Of a stretch of 41,089 nucleotides of DNA, positions 19,125-27,728 are shown in pieces. Origin of the DNA: JALZAH01 sp051000755 (GTDB taxonomy: Bacteria; Actinomycetota; Acidimicrobiia; Acidimicrobiales; Palsa-688). The translations under genes and the position numbers were made by a program. The first letter of the stretch is position 1, and every line of letters begins with the position of its first letter. The notes beneath the pieces were generated by a model, which was not told where the DNA came from, ran no database searches, and saw only the letters and a list, made by a program, of their open reading frames with translations. The stretch spans positions 1-41,089 of the forward strand of contig JBPCNZ010000024.1 of the NCBI GenBank assembly GCA_051000755.1, given 5' to 3'.

Positions 19125-20053
19125 GCGGCCCGTCGGTGGTGGCCATCGGGGGCGGCCACGGCCTGGCGGCCACGCTCGCCGCGGTGCGCACCTACGCCGA
19201 TGATGTCACGGCCGTGGTCTCGGTCGCCGACGACGGAGGCTCGAGCGGGCGGATCCGCCAATCGGTCGGTATCCCCGCCCCCGGGGACCTGCGTCGGTGC
19301 CTCGTCGCCCTGGCCGATCCCGACTCCCTGTGGGCCAAGGCGTTCGACTACCGCTTCGGCGCCGGCGACCTGGAGGGCCACGCCCTGGGCAACCTGATCA
19401 TCGCCGGGCTGAGCCAGACGACCGGCGACTTCACCGTCGCCGTGAGCGAGGCGGCCCGGTTGCTCGGTGTTGCGGGCCGGGTGCTGCCGGTGACCGCCTC
19501 GCCCAGTGTCCTGCGGGCGTCGGTGAACGGCGCCGAGGTCATCGGCGAGGTGGAGGTCAACACCTCCGACGGCCCCATCGCCTCGGTGTCGGTCCTCGGC
19601 CCCGACGGAGGGGAGACCCGGGCCCATGACGCCGTCGTCGAAGCGGTGGCCGGAGCCGACCAGGTCGTGATCGGGCCGGGATCGCTGTTCACCAGCGTGC
19701 TGGCCGCGTGCGTAGTTCCCGGCGTGTGCGACGCCCTCGGCGCACGGAGGGGGGGAAGGATCTACGTGGCCAACCTGGCGCCCGAGCACCGTGAGACCGA
19801 GGGCATGTCCCTGACCCAGCACCTGCAGGCGCTGGGGGACCACGGGGTCACCATCGACGTCGTCGTGTGCGACCCGGCCGCCTTCGAGGCCGCCGGGGGC
19901 ATCGGCCCCGTCGACGATCCCACCACCCCGCTGACGGTCGGCGACACCGAGGTCCCGGTCCGTCTGATCACCGCTGCCCTGGCCGGACCGGGCGGCAGGG
20001 ATCATCACAGCGGCCACCTGGCCGCGGTGCTCCGGGGCCTGGTCGAGGGCTGA
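19121..20053 (+). CDS. yvcK: YvcK/CofD-like gluconeogenesis factor
   Basis: Cytosolic UDP-sugar-binding regulatory protein needed in B. subtilis for growth on gluconeogenic carbon and for peptidoglycan homeostasis. The 310-residue product has the N-terminal GGGHGLAATL nucleotide loop, VSVADDGGSSGRIR, PGDLRRCL, the segment GHALGNLIIAGL, and the PGSLFTSVLA motif shared with CofD. The TTG start at 19121 overlaps the rapZ stop as TTGA. GTG 19136 is a later alternative that would leave only six residues before the glycine loop. whiA, which usually follows, is absent: the next gene is gap after 130 bases. Confidence 0.95.
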   Translation: MSGPSVVAIGGGHGLAATLAAVRTYADDVTAVVSVADDGGSSGRIRQSVGIPAPGDLRRCLVALADPDSLWAKAFDYRFGAGDLEGHALGNLIIAGLSQTTGDFTVAVSEAARLLGVAGRVLPVTASPSVLRASVNGAEVIGEVEVNTSDGPIASVSVLGPDGGETRAHDAVVEAVAGADQVVIGPGSLFTSVLAACVVPGVCDALGARRGGRIYVANLAPEHRETEGMSLTQHLQALGDHGVTIDVVVCDPAAFEAAGGIGPVDDPTTPLTVGDTEVPVRLITAALAGPGGRDHHSGHLAAVLRGLVEG

Positions 20054-20144
20054 GGGGGCCGTCGCCCACGCCGGTGGCGGTGGTGCGCGACGCCCACCGG
20101 TGCCATAGTTGGCGCCGGGTGACGACAAAGGGTCGTTGACCGGC

Positions 20145-20176
20145 GGAGCGAGCACTCTTCGCTCCTCCCCAGGAGG
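20145..20176 (+). promoter_or_regulatory. leader hairpin and Shine-Dalgarno of gap
   Basis: GGAGCGA (20145-20151) pairs perfectly with TCGCTCC (20159-20165) around a 7-base loop, and AGGAGG (20171-20176) follows seven bases before the gap ATG. A -10-like CATAGT at 20104-20109 would give a leader of about 69 bases. The hairpin leaves the ribosome site free, so an mRNA-stabilising role is most likely. Confidence 0.55.
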
Positions 20177-20183
20177 TGCTGAC

Positions 20184-21194
20184 ATGGTGGTCCGCGTAGG
20201 CGTCAACGGATTCGGGCGCATCGGCCGCAACTTCGTTCGAGCCTCGCTCGATCGCGACGACATCGACGTGGTGGCGGTCAACGACCTGTTCCCGCCGGCG
20301 ACCAACGCCCACCTGCTCCAATACGACTCCACCCACGGGACCCTCGCCGCCCAGGTGACCCACACCGACGACAGCATCTCCATCGGCGACCACACCTTGA
20401 AGGTCTTCTCCGAGCGCGACCCCAAGGCCCTGCCCTGGAAGGATGTCGGGGTCGACGTGGTGGTGGAGTCGACCGGCATCTTCACCGACGGGGACAAGGC
20501 CCGGGCCCACATCGATGCCGGCGCCCCCAAGGTGGTCATCTCAGCGCCGGCGTCCAACGTCGACGGCACCTTCCTGGTCGGGGTCAACGACGGGGACTAC
20601 GACCCGGACCGCCACACGGTCGTGTCGAACGCGTCCTGCACCACCAACTGCTTCGTGCCCATGATCAAGGTCCTCGACGACGCCTTCGGGGTCACCAAGG
20701 GCCTGATGACCACCGTGCACGCCTTCACCAACGATCAGAACCTGCTCGACCTGGCCCACAAGGACCTGCGCCGGTCCCGGGGGGCGGCGGTCAACATCGT
20801 CCCCGCCTCGACGGGAGCGGCCCGGGCCACCGCCATGGTCCTCGAGTCGATGAAGGGCAAGCTCGACGGCAGCGCCCTACGGGTGCCGGTCTCGGACGGC
20901 TCGATCACCGACATCACCGCCATCCTGGGCCGGGACGTGACCGTCGAGGAGATCAACGACGCCTTCCGGGCCGCGGCGGCCGAGGGGCCGCTGTCGAAGG
21001 TCCTGGTCTACAGCGAGGCGCCCCTGGTGTCCTCCGACATCGTCGGTTCCCCGGCGTCATGCACGTTCGACAGCGGACTGACCCTGGCCCTGGGGTCGCT
21101 GGTCAAGGTGTTCGGGTGGTACGACAACGAGTGGGGTTACTCCAACCGGCTCGTCGACCTGACCGTCATCGTCGGTGGGGGCGCCGGTGCCTGA
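20184..21194 (+). CDS. gap: glyceraldehyde-3-phosphate dehydrogenase, type I
   Basis: Glycolytic/gluconeogenic enzyme forming 1,3-bisphosphoglycerate with NAD reduction. The 336-residue product shows the Rossmann loop NGFGRIGR (8-15), the NAD-selective Asp34 in VAVNDLF, catalytic Cys152 in SNASCTTNC, the following TTVHAFTNDQ, and C-terminal WYDNEWGYSNR. ATG 20184 has a strong AGGAGG seven bases upstream. It heads the gap-pgk-tpiA operon; pgk starts eight bases before its stop. A leader hairpin precedes the Shine-Dalgarno. Cofactor assignment to NAD rests on Asp34 and family knowledge. Confidence 0.98.
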   Translation: MVVRVGVNGFGRIGRNFVRASLDRDDIDVVAVNDLFPPATNAHLLQYDSTHGTLAAQVTHTDDSISIGDHTLKVFSERDPKALPWKDVGVDVVVESTGIFTDGDKARAHIDAGAPKVVISAPASNVDGTFLVGVNDGDYDPDRHTVVSNASCTTNCFVPMIKVLDDAFGVTKGLMTTVHAFTNDQNLLDLAHKDLRRSRGAAVNIVPASTGAARATAMVLESMKGKLDGSALRVPVSDGSITDITAILGRDVTVEEINDAFRAAAAEGPLSKVLVYSEAPLVSSDIVGSPASCTFDSGLTLALGSLVKVFGWYDNEWGYSNRLVDLTVIVGGGAGA

Positions 21195-22386
21195 GTCAGG
21201 CTCGGGCAGTCTCCCCGTCCTCGAGGATCTGCCCCCCATCGAGGGGAAACGGGTGCTGGTCCGTGCCGATTTCAACGTCCCGATCTCCGATGGGCGGATC
21301 ACCGACGACATGCGGATCCGGCTGCCGGTGCCGACCCTGACCTGGCTGCTCGACCACGGGGCGGCGGAGGTGACGGTCTGCAGCCACCTGGGCCGGCCCG
21401 AGGGCAAGGTCGACCCCGCGCTCTCGCTCGACCCGGTGGCCGAGCACCTCGACGGGTTGTTGACCGCCGCCGGCGCCGACTCCGGCCGGGTCCACCTGCT
21501 GGCCAACCTGCGCTTCGACCCCGGCGAGGAGGCCAACGAACCGGCCACGGTGGAGCGGCTGGTCGACGGCCAGGATCTCTACGTCAACGATGCCTTAGGC
21601 GCCGCCCACCGGGCCCACGCCTCCGTCGTCGGCCCGCCGGCCCGGCTGCCGGCGGCGGCCGGTCGGGTCCTGGCGCGCGAGGTCGAGGTCCTCGACACCC
21701 TGCTTCACGGGGCCCGCCGGCCGTTCGTGGCCGTGCTCGGCGGCTCCAAGGTGAGCGACAAGCTCGGGGTCATCGAAGCCCTCTCCGAGCGGGTCGACAC
21801 CCTGATCGTGGGCGGGGCCATGTGCTTCACCTTCCTCGCCGCCCAGGGTCACCAGGTCGGATCGTCCCTGCTCGAAGAGGACCAGATCGAGACCTGCCGG
21901 CGGCTGCTCGCTTCGGGCCGGCCCATCCTCGTCCCTGGTGACCTGACCGTTCTCAGCCCGGGGTCGAGCTTCGGGCCCGGCCAGCCCTCCACGGGAGAGG
22001 TCCGCCAGGTCGGGGCCGACGTCCCCGACGGGTGGACAGGCCTCGACATCGGGCCGGGTACCGCCGCCGACTTCTCCGACGCCATCGGCGATGCGGCGAC
22101 GGTGTTCTGGAACGGCCCCATGGGGGTCTTCGAGGACTCCCGGTTCGCGGCCGGGACCAGGGCCGTGGCCGAGGCCGTCGCCGACACCCGGGCCTTCACC
22201 GTCGTCGGTGGGGGCGACAGTGCTGCGGCCCTGGCCTCCTTCGGGCTCGACGACCGCGTCGACCATCTCTCCACCGGGGGAGGGGCCTCCCTCGAATACC
22301 TGGAGCGGGGCGATCTCCCCGGTCTGGCCGCACTGCGTCGTGGGGTGAGTCAGGGTCGTGGGGTTGGTGTGGGAGCCGAGGCGTGA
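21187..22386 (+). CDS. pgk: phosphoglycerate kinase
   Basis: Transfers the acyl phosphate of 1,3-bisphosphoglycerate to ADP. The 399-residue protein has the N-terminal substrate motif KRVLVRADFNVPI, the basic-patch region HLGRPEGK, RVHLLANLRFDPGEEAN, the hinge segment AVLGGSKVSDKLGVI, FWNGPMGVFE, and the C-terminal nucleotide loop VVGGGDSAAAL, then LSTGGGASLEYLE. GTG 21187 overlaps gap by eight bases; GTG 21175 is possible but would overlap further. The tail after GDLPGLAAL is about 17 residues longer than the family's usual end (GVSQGRGVGVGAEA). The stop overlaps tpiA as GTGA. Confidence 0.97.
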   Translation: MPESGSGSLPVLEDLPPIEGKRVLVRADFNVPISDGRITDDMRIRLPVPTLTWLLDHGAAEVTVCSHLGRPEGKVDPALSLDPVAEHLDGLLTAAGADSGRVHLLANLRFDPGEEANEPATVERLVDGQDLYVNDALGAAHRAHASVVGPPARLPAAAGRVLAREVEVLDTLLHGARRPFVAVLGGSKVSDKLGVIEALSERVDTLIVGGAMCFTFLAAQGHQVGSSLLEEDQIETCRRLLASGRPILVPGDLTVLSPGSSFGPGQPSTGEVRQVGADVPDGWTGLDIGPGTAADFSDAIGDAATVFWNGPMGVFEDSRFAAGTRAVAEAVADTRAFTVVGGGDSAAALASFGLDDRVDHLSTGGGASLEYLERGDLPGLAALRRGVSQGRGVGVGAEA

Positions 22387-23171
22387 AGGGCTCAGGTCGC
22401 AAGCCGCTGATCTCGGGAAACTGGAAGATGCACCACACCCACCTCGATGCCATCAACATGGTCCAGAAGCTTTCCTACAGCCTCGACCTGTTCGACTACG
22501 GCCGGGTCGACGTGTCGCTGCATCCCGCCTTCACCGCCCTGCGCTCCGTCCAGACCGTCCTCGATGCCGACGACATCCCCATCGCCCTCGGCGCCCAGAA
22601 CGTCCACTGGGAGGACAAGGGCGCCTACACCGGCGAGATCAGCCCGGTGATGCTGGCCAAGCTCAACGTCGACTACGTGATCGTGGGCCACTCGGAGCGC
22701 CGCCAGCACTTCGCCGAGAGCGACGAGGACGTCAAGCGCAAGCTGGCCGCCGTCCTCGCCGCGGCCATGACGCCGATCCTCTGTGTGGGCGAGACCCTCG
22801 AGGAGCGCGAGGCGGACCGGACCGAGGAGAAGGTGGCCGGTCAGCTCCAGGCGGCCCTGGCCGGCGTGGCCCCCGAGGCGGTGGCCGACCTGGTGGTGGC
22901 CTACGAGCCCATCTGGGCCATCGGAACCGGCCGCAACGCCACGCCCGACGACGCTCAGGCCGTCTGCGCCTTGATCCGCTCCGACGTGGCCGCCGCCCAC
23001 GGTCAGGTGGCCGCTGACGGGGTGAGGATCCAGTATGGGGGCTCGGTCAAGCCCGGCAACGTGGCCGACCTGCTGGCCGGCGCCGACGTCGACGGAGCCC
23101 TGGTGGGCGGGGCCAGCCTGGACGCCACCGACTTCGCCGCCATCGTTACGTACGGGCGCCCGAGGGAGTGA
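22383..23171 (+). CDS. tpiA: triose-phosphate isomerase
   Basis: Interconverts dihydroxyacetone phosphate and glyceraldehyde 3-phosphate as a TIM-barrel dimer. The 262-residue protein carries the catalytic Asn/Lys in GNWKMH (13-17), catalytic His103 in VIVGHSERR, Glu175 in AYEPIWAIGTG, and the phosphate-site loops YGGSVKPGN and LVGGASLD. GTG 22383 overlaps the pgk stop as GTGA, so gap, pgk and tpiA are translated in a coupled chain. secG follows after 112 bases with its own -10-like element, an order conserved in actinobacteria. Confidence 0.98.
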   Translation: MKGSGRKPLISGNWKMHHTHLDAINMVQKLSYSLDLFDYGRVDVSLHPAFTALRSVQTVLDADDIPIALGAQNVHWEDKGAYTGEISPVMLAKLNVDYVIVGHSERRQHFAESDEDVKRKLAAVLAAAMTPILCVGETLEEREADRTEEKVAGQLQAALAGVAPEAVADLVVAYEPIWAIGTGRNATPDDAQAVCALIRSDVAAAHGQVAADGVRIQYGGSVKPGNVADLLAGADVDGALVGGASLDATDFAAIVTYGRPRE

Positions 23172-23283
23172 TCGTGGACTATCCGTTACAGATTGACGCC
23201 GCCGTAACACGGATGTCTCGATCCCACGGCTCGACGCTGCTATGTTTTCGACCGCCGACCGAACCTGAGGACGCGGACCTGCC

Positions 23284-23514
23284 TTGCTGACTGCCATCGT
23301 CATCGCCGTGCACATCGTTGTCTCCCTGGCGCTCATCGTCATGGTGCTGCTGCACAGCGGTAAGGGTGGCGGCCTGTCCGAGATGTTCGGCGGTGGCCTG
23401 GGTTCCGCGGCAGCTGGTTCGACCGTGGTCGAGCGAAATCTTGATCGGGCGACGATCGCATGCGTGGTGGTGTTCTGTTTCACCACCATCATCCTCGGCG
23501 TCCGCTTGCAGTGA
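23284..23514 (+). CDS. secG: preprotein translocase subunit SecG
   Basis: Small accessory subunit of the SecYEG channel in the cytoplasmic membrane. The 76-residue product has two hydrophobic helices (about 3-22 and 52-72) around the conserved glycine-rich cytoplasmic loop HSGKGGGLSEMFGGG, diagnostic of SecG. TTG 23284 is the only start consistent with the first helix. GAGGA lies 12 bases upstream. A TATGTT hexamer at 23241-23246 may be the -10 box. The upstream interval also holds an imperfect inverted repeat (GTTAC 23185-23189 with GTAAC 23204-23208) that could separate tpiA and secG transcripts. Confidence 0.95.
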   Translation: MLTAIVIAVHIVVSLALIVMVLLHSGKGGGLSEMFGGGLGSAAAGSTVVERNLDRATIACVVVFCFTTIILGVRLQ

Positions 23515-23599
23515 CCTTGCGGTAATGGGGGAAACAGCTGTATGTCACATCAGGGGCCGCCGCTTGTCGCGACGGTCACGAGACGAGGAGGGTCTCGAC

Positions 23600-25426
23600 G
23601 TGCGAAGCATCAAGCGACGAAGCAAGTTCGTGGTGGGCGCCGTGTCACTGGCCATGACGGTGACGGCATGCGGCAGTAGCGGCGGGGGGACCAGCAACAA
23701 CGCAGCGAGCAGCAACAGCGGTTCAGGCTCGCTTCCCAACCAGCACTACAACCTCAACAACTCCGGCACCGCGGTCAAGGGTGGAGTCCTGACCATGCTC
23801 GGCGTGGGCGACGTGGACTACATGGATCCCAATGTCTCCTACTACTCGGGCGGCTACCTGGCCCTGCGCATGTGGGCCCGGAGCCTTTACACCTACCCCG
23901 CCACCCAGGGCAAGACGACGACCCTGGTGCCGGATCTGGCTACGGCCATGCCGACGATCACCAACGGGGGCAAGACGTACTCGATCACCCTCCGCAAGGG
24001 GGCCATGTGGAACACCAGCCCGCCCCGCCAGGTCACCGCGGCCGATGTGGCCCGCGGCATCCAGAGGACCTGCAACCCGGCCCAGCCCTTCGGCGGCGAA
24101 CCTGACTTCTCGTCGCTGATCGTCGGCTACTCCTCGTTCTGTGACGGGTTCGGCAAGGTCGCGCCCCAGCCGCCGGCCATGAAGGCGTACATGGACGCCA
24201 ACCAGATCTCGGGGGTCACGGTCAGCCCGTCTGACCCGCTCACCCTGCAGATCAACCTGACCAAGGCCACCTCGTACTTCACGAACGTCCTGGGCCTCAA
24301 CGCCTTCGACGCGGCCCCGGTCGAGTTCGAGGACTACGTGCCGGGCGGCAACGACCTGGCCCAGCACACCCTCTCCGACGGGCCCTACCAGATCGCCAGC
24401 TACGCACCGGCCCGCTCGATCGACCTGACCCGCAACCCGGCCTGGAATGCCAGCAGCGACCCGGTCCGCAAGGCCTACGTCAACGAGATCAAGGTCTCCG
24501 AGACCGGCGACCAGCAGGCCATCCAGCAGCAGATCCTGACCAACACCCCGGCTGCCGACATGGGATGGGACTCCTTCACGCCGGCCAACGACATCCCTGG
24601 GCTGCTCTCCACCGGCGACAAGCGGCTGAGCCTGCAGTCGGAGTTCTCGACCAACCCCTACGTCATCTTCAACACCCAGTCGCCCAACAACACGGGGGCG
24701 CTGGCCAAGTTGCAGGTGCGCCAGGCCCTCGAGTACGCCATCAACCGCACCAACCTGATCCAGGACTTCGGTGGCCCCCAGGTCAACCCGGCGGTCACCC
24801 AGATCCTGCCTGCGGGTACGGGCGGGTCGTCGCCGAGCTATGACATGTACCCGAACGACCCGGCCAAGGCCAAGCAGTTGCTGGCCGCGGCCGGCTTCCC
24901 CAACGGTCTGACCCTCAAGTTCCTCTACCGACCGGCCAGCGCCAACTCGGCCAAGGGCTTCCAGACCATCCAGGCCGATCTGGCCAAGATCGGGATCACC
25001 GTGACCGGGGTGGGGGTACCGAACGCCGACTTCTACACCAAGTACCTCCAGGTGCCGACCACGGCCAAGAGCGGCGTCTGGGACCTGTCCCTCGCCGGTT
25101 GGTCGCCGGACTGGTACGGCGAAGCTGCCGCCTCGTTCTTCTCGCCCCTGTTCGACGGCCGTGTGCTGCCGCCCACGTCATCCAACTTCGGCCTGTTCAA
25201 CGATCCTGCGGTCAACGCTGACATCGACAAGGCCCTGGCCGCCCCGACCCCGGCCCAGGCCGACCCGCTGTGGCACCAGGCCGACGTGGACACCATGAAG
25301 GCGGCGGCGATCTTCCCGATCACCGACCCCAACCAGGCCATCGTGGCCGGCTCGCAGGTCCACAACACCGTGTTTATGGCCGTGTACCAGCAGTTCGATC
25401 CGACCAACGTCTGGCTCAACCCCTGA
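23600..25426 (+). CDS. ABC transporter substrate-binding lipoprotein (peptide/SBP_bac_5 type)
   Basis: Extracytoplasmic solute receptor of 608 residues. The N-terminus is a lipoprotein signal: basic RSIKRRSK, a hydrophobic core, and lipobox VTAC with Cys24, followed by a Ser/Asn/Gly linker. The mature part matches cluster C peptide-binding proteins (FNTQSPN, VRQALEYAINRTNLI, AAGFPNGLTLKF, QTIQADLAKIGITV, LAGWSPDWYG), consistent with oligopeptide or nickel-type ligands; the ligand cannot be told. GTG 23600 has GAGGAGGG seven bases upstream. A weak TTGCGG/TATGTC pair (23517-23522, 23541-23546) may be the operon promoter. The ATPase gene follows after 159 bases containing strong hairpins. Confidence 0.93.
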   Translation: MRSIKRRSKFVVGAVSLAMTVTACGSSGGGTSNNAASSNSGSGSLPNQHYNLNNSGTAVKGGVLTMLGVGDVDYMDPNVSYYSGGYLALRMWARSLYTYPATQGKTTTLVPDLATAMPTITNGGKTYSITLRKGAMWNTSPPRQVTAADVARGIQRTCNPAQPFGGEPDFSSLIVGYSSFCDGFGKVAPQPPAMKAYMDANQISGVTVSPSDPLTLQINLTKATSYFTNVLGLNAFDAAPVEFEDYVPGGNDLAQHTLSDGPYQIASYAPARSIDLTRNPAWNASSDPVRKAYVNEIKVSETGDQQAIQQQILTNTPAADMGWDSFTPANDIPGLLSTGDKRLSLQSEFSTNPYVIFNTQSPNNTGALAKLQVRQALEYAINRTNLIQDFGGPQVNPAVTQILPAGTGGSSPSYDMYPNDPAKAKQLLAAAGFPNGLTLKFLYRPASANSAKGFQTIQADLAKIGITVTGVGVPNADFYTKYLQVPTTAKSGVWDLSLAGWSPDWYGEAAASFFSPLFDGRVLPPTSSNFGLFNDPAVNADIDKALAAPTPAQADPLWHQADVDTMKAAAIFPITDPNQAIVAGSQVHNTVFMAVYQQFDPTNVWLNP

Positions 25427-25466
25427 TCCTGCCCTAGGGGCGCCGATCAGCCGGCCGTCACCGTGT

Positions 25467-25519
25467 CCCCGGGCTCCGGCCCGGGGCGCGGCGCCGACGG
25501 GGGTTCGGCGCTCCCCGTC
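25467..25519 (+). promoter_or_regulatory. hairpin cluster between the SBP and ATPase genes
   Basis: CCCCGGGC (25467-25474) pairs with GCCCGGGG (25479-25486). Next, CGCCGA (25492-25497) pairs with TCGGCG (25505-25510), while the overlapping GACGGGG (25496-25502) can instead pair with CCCCGTC (25513-25519), so the last two stems exclude each other. No U-tract follows. Such structures after an SBP gene often stop exonucleases or part of the polymerases, giving more receptor than permease. Confidence 0.55.
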
Positions 25520-25585
25520 GGGCTCCAACCGCGCCGCAGGTCCGCCCGGCCTGCGCATCTCACCTCCACCCTCTGGACGGCACCC

Positions 25586-26617
25586 TTGGCCCTGCTCGAA
25601 GTCGACAACCTCCACGTCTCGTTCCCGACCCGAGACGGGCTCGTCCAGGCGGTGCGGGGTGTCTCGTACTCCATCGAGCCAGGCAAGACCCTCGGCATCG
25701 TCGGCGAGTCCGGATCGGGAAAGAGCGTCTCGACCCAGACCATCATGGGCCTCACCCGCGGCGCCCGCATCACCGGCGAAGCCCGCTTCGAGGGCCACGA
25801 CCTGATCGCCATGTCGTCCAAGCAGCTCCAGAGCATCCGGGGCGCCAAGGTCGGCATGATCTTCCAGGACCCCCTCTCCAGCCTCCACCCCTACTATCGG
25901 GTGGGCTGGCAGATCGGGGAGATGATCCAGGCCCACGACGAGTCCCAGAGCAAGAAGCAGGCCAAGGCCCGGGCCATCGACCTGCTCCGCCTGGTCGGCA
26001 TGCCCCAGCCCGACCGCCGAGTCGACGACTTCCCCCACCAGTTCTCCGGCGGGATGCGCCAGCGGGCCATGATCGCCATGGCCATGGCCCTCAACCCGGC
26101 CCTGCTCATCGCCGACGAGCCGACCACGGCCCTCGACGTCACGGTGCAGGCCCAGGTTCTCGAGGTCATGCTGCGCCTGCAGTCCGAGTTCGGCACGGCC
26201 ATCATCATGATCACCCACGATCTGGGCGTGGTGGCCGACATGGCCGACGACGTGATGGTCATGTACGCCGGGGCGGCCATGGAGAAGGCCGACCGCTACG
26301 GCACCTTCATCGCCAGCCACCATCCCTACACCGAGGGCCTCCTGCGCTCCCTACCCGCCTACGGCGGGGCCCGCCAGCGGCTGCACTCCATCGCCGGTCA
26401 GCCCCCGAGCCTCATCAACCTGCCGACCGGGTGCCCGTTCCACCCGCGTTGCCCCTACGTGTTCGACCGGTGCAAGAGCGACACGCCGCCGCTGGCCCGC
26501 GTCGCCGGCGAGGACAACCACCTGTCCGCCTGCTGGTTGCCCAAGGACGCCGAGAGGCGGGCCGCAGCGCGCGTCAAGGTCCTCGGTGACGCGGAACCGG
26601 CGGCTAGCGGGGCGTGA
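25586..26617 (+). CDS. oppD: peptide ABC transporter ATP-binding protein (OppD/DppD type)
   Basis: First nucleotide-binding subunit of the importer, 343 residues, on the cytoplasmic face. Walker A GESGSGKS, Q-loop IFQDP, signature FSGGMRQRAMIAMA, Walker B LLIADEPTTALD and switch His in MITHDLG are intact. The C-terminal extension holds the Cys cluster (GCPFHPRCPYVFDRC...CW) typical of OppD/OppF subunits, several of which bind Fe-S. TTG 25586 (MALLEVDNLHVSF) is chosen from family alignment; its Shine-Dalgarno is weak. An upstream open stretch is non-coding hairpin DNA. oppF starts 10 bases after its stop. Confidence 0.94.
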   Translation: MALLEVDNLHVSFPTRDGLVQAVRGVSYSIEPGKTLGIVGESGSGKSVSTQTIMGLTRGARITGEARFEGHDLIAMSSKQLQSIRGAKVGMIFQDPLSSLHPYYRVGWQIGEMIQAHDESQSKKQAKARAIDLLRLVGMPQPDRRVDDFPHQFSGGMRQRAMIAMAMALNPALLIADEPTTALDVTVQAQVLEVMLRLQSEFGTAIIMITHDLGVVADMADDVMVMYAGAAMEKADRYGTFIASHHPYTEGLLRSLPAYGGARQRLHSIAGQPPSLINLPTGCPFHPRCPYVFDRCKSDTPPLARVAGEDNHLSACWLPKDAERRAAARVKVLGDAEPAASGA

Positions 26618-26627
26618 GGTAGCCCCC

Positions 26628-27728
26628 ATGAGCTCCACCCAAGCGTCCGGCGACGTCCTGCTCCGGGTCACCGATCTGGTCAAGGACTTCCCTGTCCAGT
26701 CCTCCTCGCTCCTGCACCGCAACCGCGACAAGGTCCACGCCGTCGCCGGCGTCAACCTGGAGATCCATCGGGGCGAGACGCTCGGCCTGGTCGGCGAGAC
26801 CGGGTGCGGCAAATCGACGCTCGCCCGCTGCATCGCCCGCCTCTACGACATCACCTCGGGATCGGTCGACTTCGACGGCCGGGACATCAGCAGGCTCGGC
26901 CCCCGCCAGATGCGGCCGCTGCGGCGGGAGATGCAGCTCATCTTCCAGGATCCGTACGGCTCGCTCAACCCCCGGCGCCGGGTGGGGTCGATCATCGGAG
27001 ACCCCTTCGCCATCCACGGCATCGCCGACGGGGACGACCGCAAGCGTCGGGTGCAGGAGGTGATGGAGCTCGTCGGGCTGAACCCCGAGCACTACAACCG
27101 CTTCCCGGCCGAGTTCTCCGGCGGTCAGCGCCAGCGCATCGGCGTGGCCCGGGCCCTGGCCCTGCGACCCAAGCTCATCATCTGCGACGAGCCCGTCTCC
27201 GCCCTGGACGTGTCCATCCAGGCCCAGATCATCAACCTGCTGGCCGATCTGCAGGTCCAGTTCGGGCTCACCTACATCTTCATCGCCCACGACCTGTCCG
27301 TCGTGCGCCACGTCAGCGACCGGGTGGCGGTCATGTACCTGGGGAAGGTGGTGGAGACGGCACCGGTCGAGGAGCTCTACCAGAGCCCCCGCCACCCCTA
27401 CACCAACGCCCTGCTCTCCGCCGTGCCCATCCCCGACCCCACCCGGACCGGGGCCCGCGAGCGGATCATCCTGGTCGGTGACGTGCCCTCACCCATCAAC
27501 CCGCCGTCGGGTTGCCGCTTCCATCCCCGCTGCCCGAAGGCCCAGCCTATCTGTGTCAGCACCGATCCCGGGCTTGACCGGCGCCTCGACGACGACGATC
27601 GGCACCTCACGGCCTGCCACTTCCCCGTTGCCCCCGGGGAGGACCTCAACAAGTCCGAGCCGGCCATCGTCGCCGATGAGCGGATCGTGGAGACCTCGGG
27701 CTCGGTCCTCGACCTGGAGAAGAGATGA
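26628..27728 (+). CDS. oppF: peptide ABC transporter ATP-binding protein (OppF/DppF type)
   Basis: Second nucleotide-binding subunit, 366 residues. Walker A GETGCGKST, Q-loop IFQDPYGSLNPR, signature FSGGQRQRIGVARA, Walker B LIICDEPVSALD and the switch FIAHDLSVV are complete. The C-terminal oligopeptide/dipeptide module PINPPSGCRFHPRCPKAQPIC carries the family cysteines. About 35 extra residues after that module (PAIVADERIVETSG) are non-conserved. ATG 26628 has GAGGT seven bases upstream. Its stop overlaps oppC as ATGA, so ATPase and permease translation are coupled. Confidence 0.95.
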   Translation: MSSTQASGDVLLRVTDLVKDFPVQSSSLLHRNRDKVHAVAGVNLEIHRGETLGLVGETGCGKSTLARCIARLYDITSGSVDFDGRDISRLGPRQMRPLRREMQLIFQDPYGSLNPRRRVGSIIGDPFAIHGIADGDDRKRRVQEVMELVGLNPEHYNRFPAEFSGGQRQRIGVARALALRPKLIICDEPVSALDVSIQAQIINLLADLQVQFGLTYIFIAHDLSVVRHVSDRVAVMYLGKVVETAPVEELYQSPRHPYTNALLSAVPIPDPTRTGARERIILVGDVPSPINPPSGCRFHPRCPKAQPICVSTDPGLDRRLDDDDRHLTACHFPVAPGEDLNKSEPAIVADERIVETSGSVLDLEKR

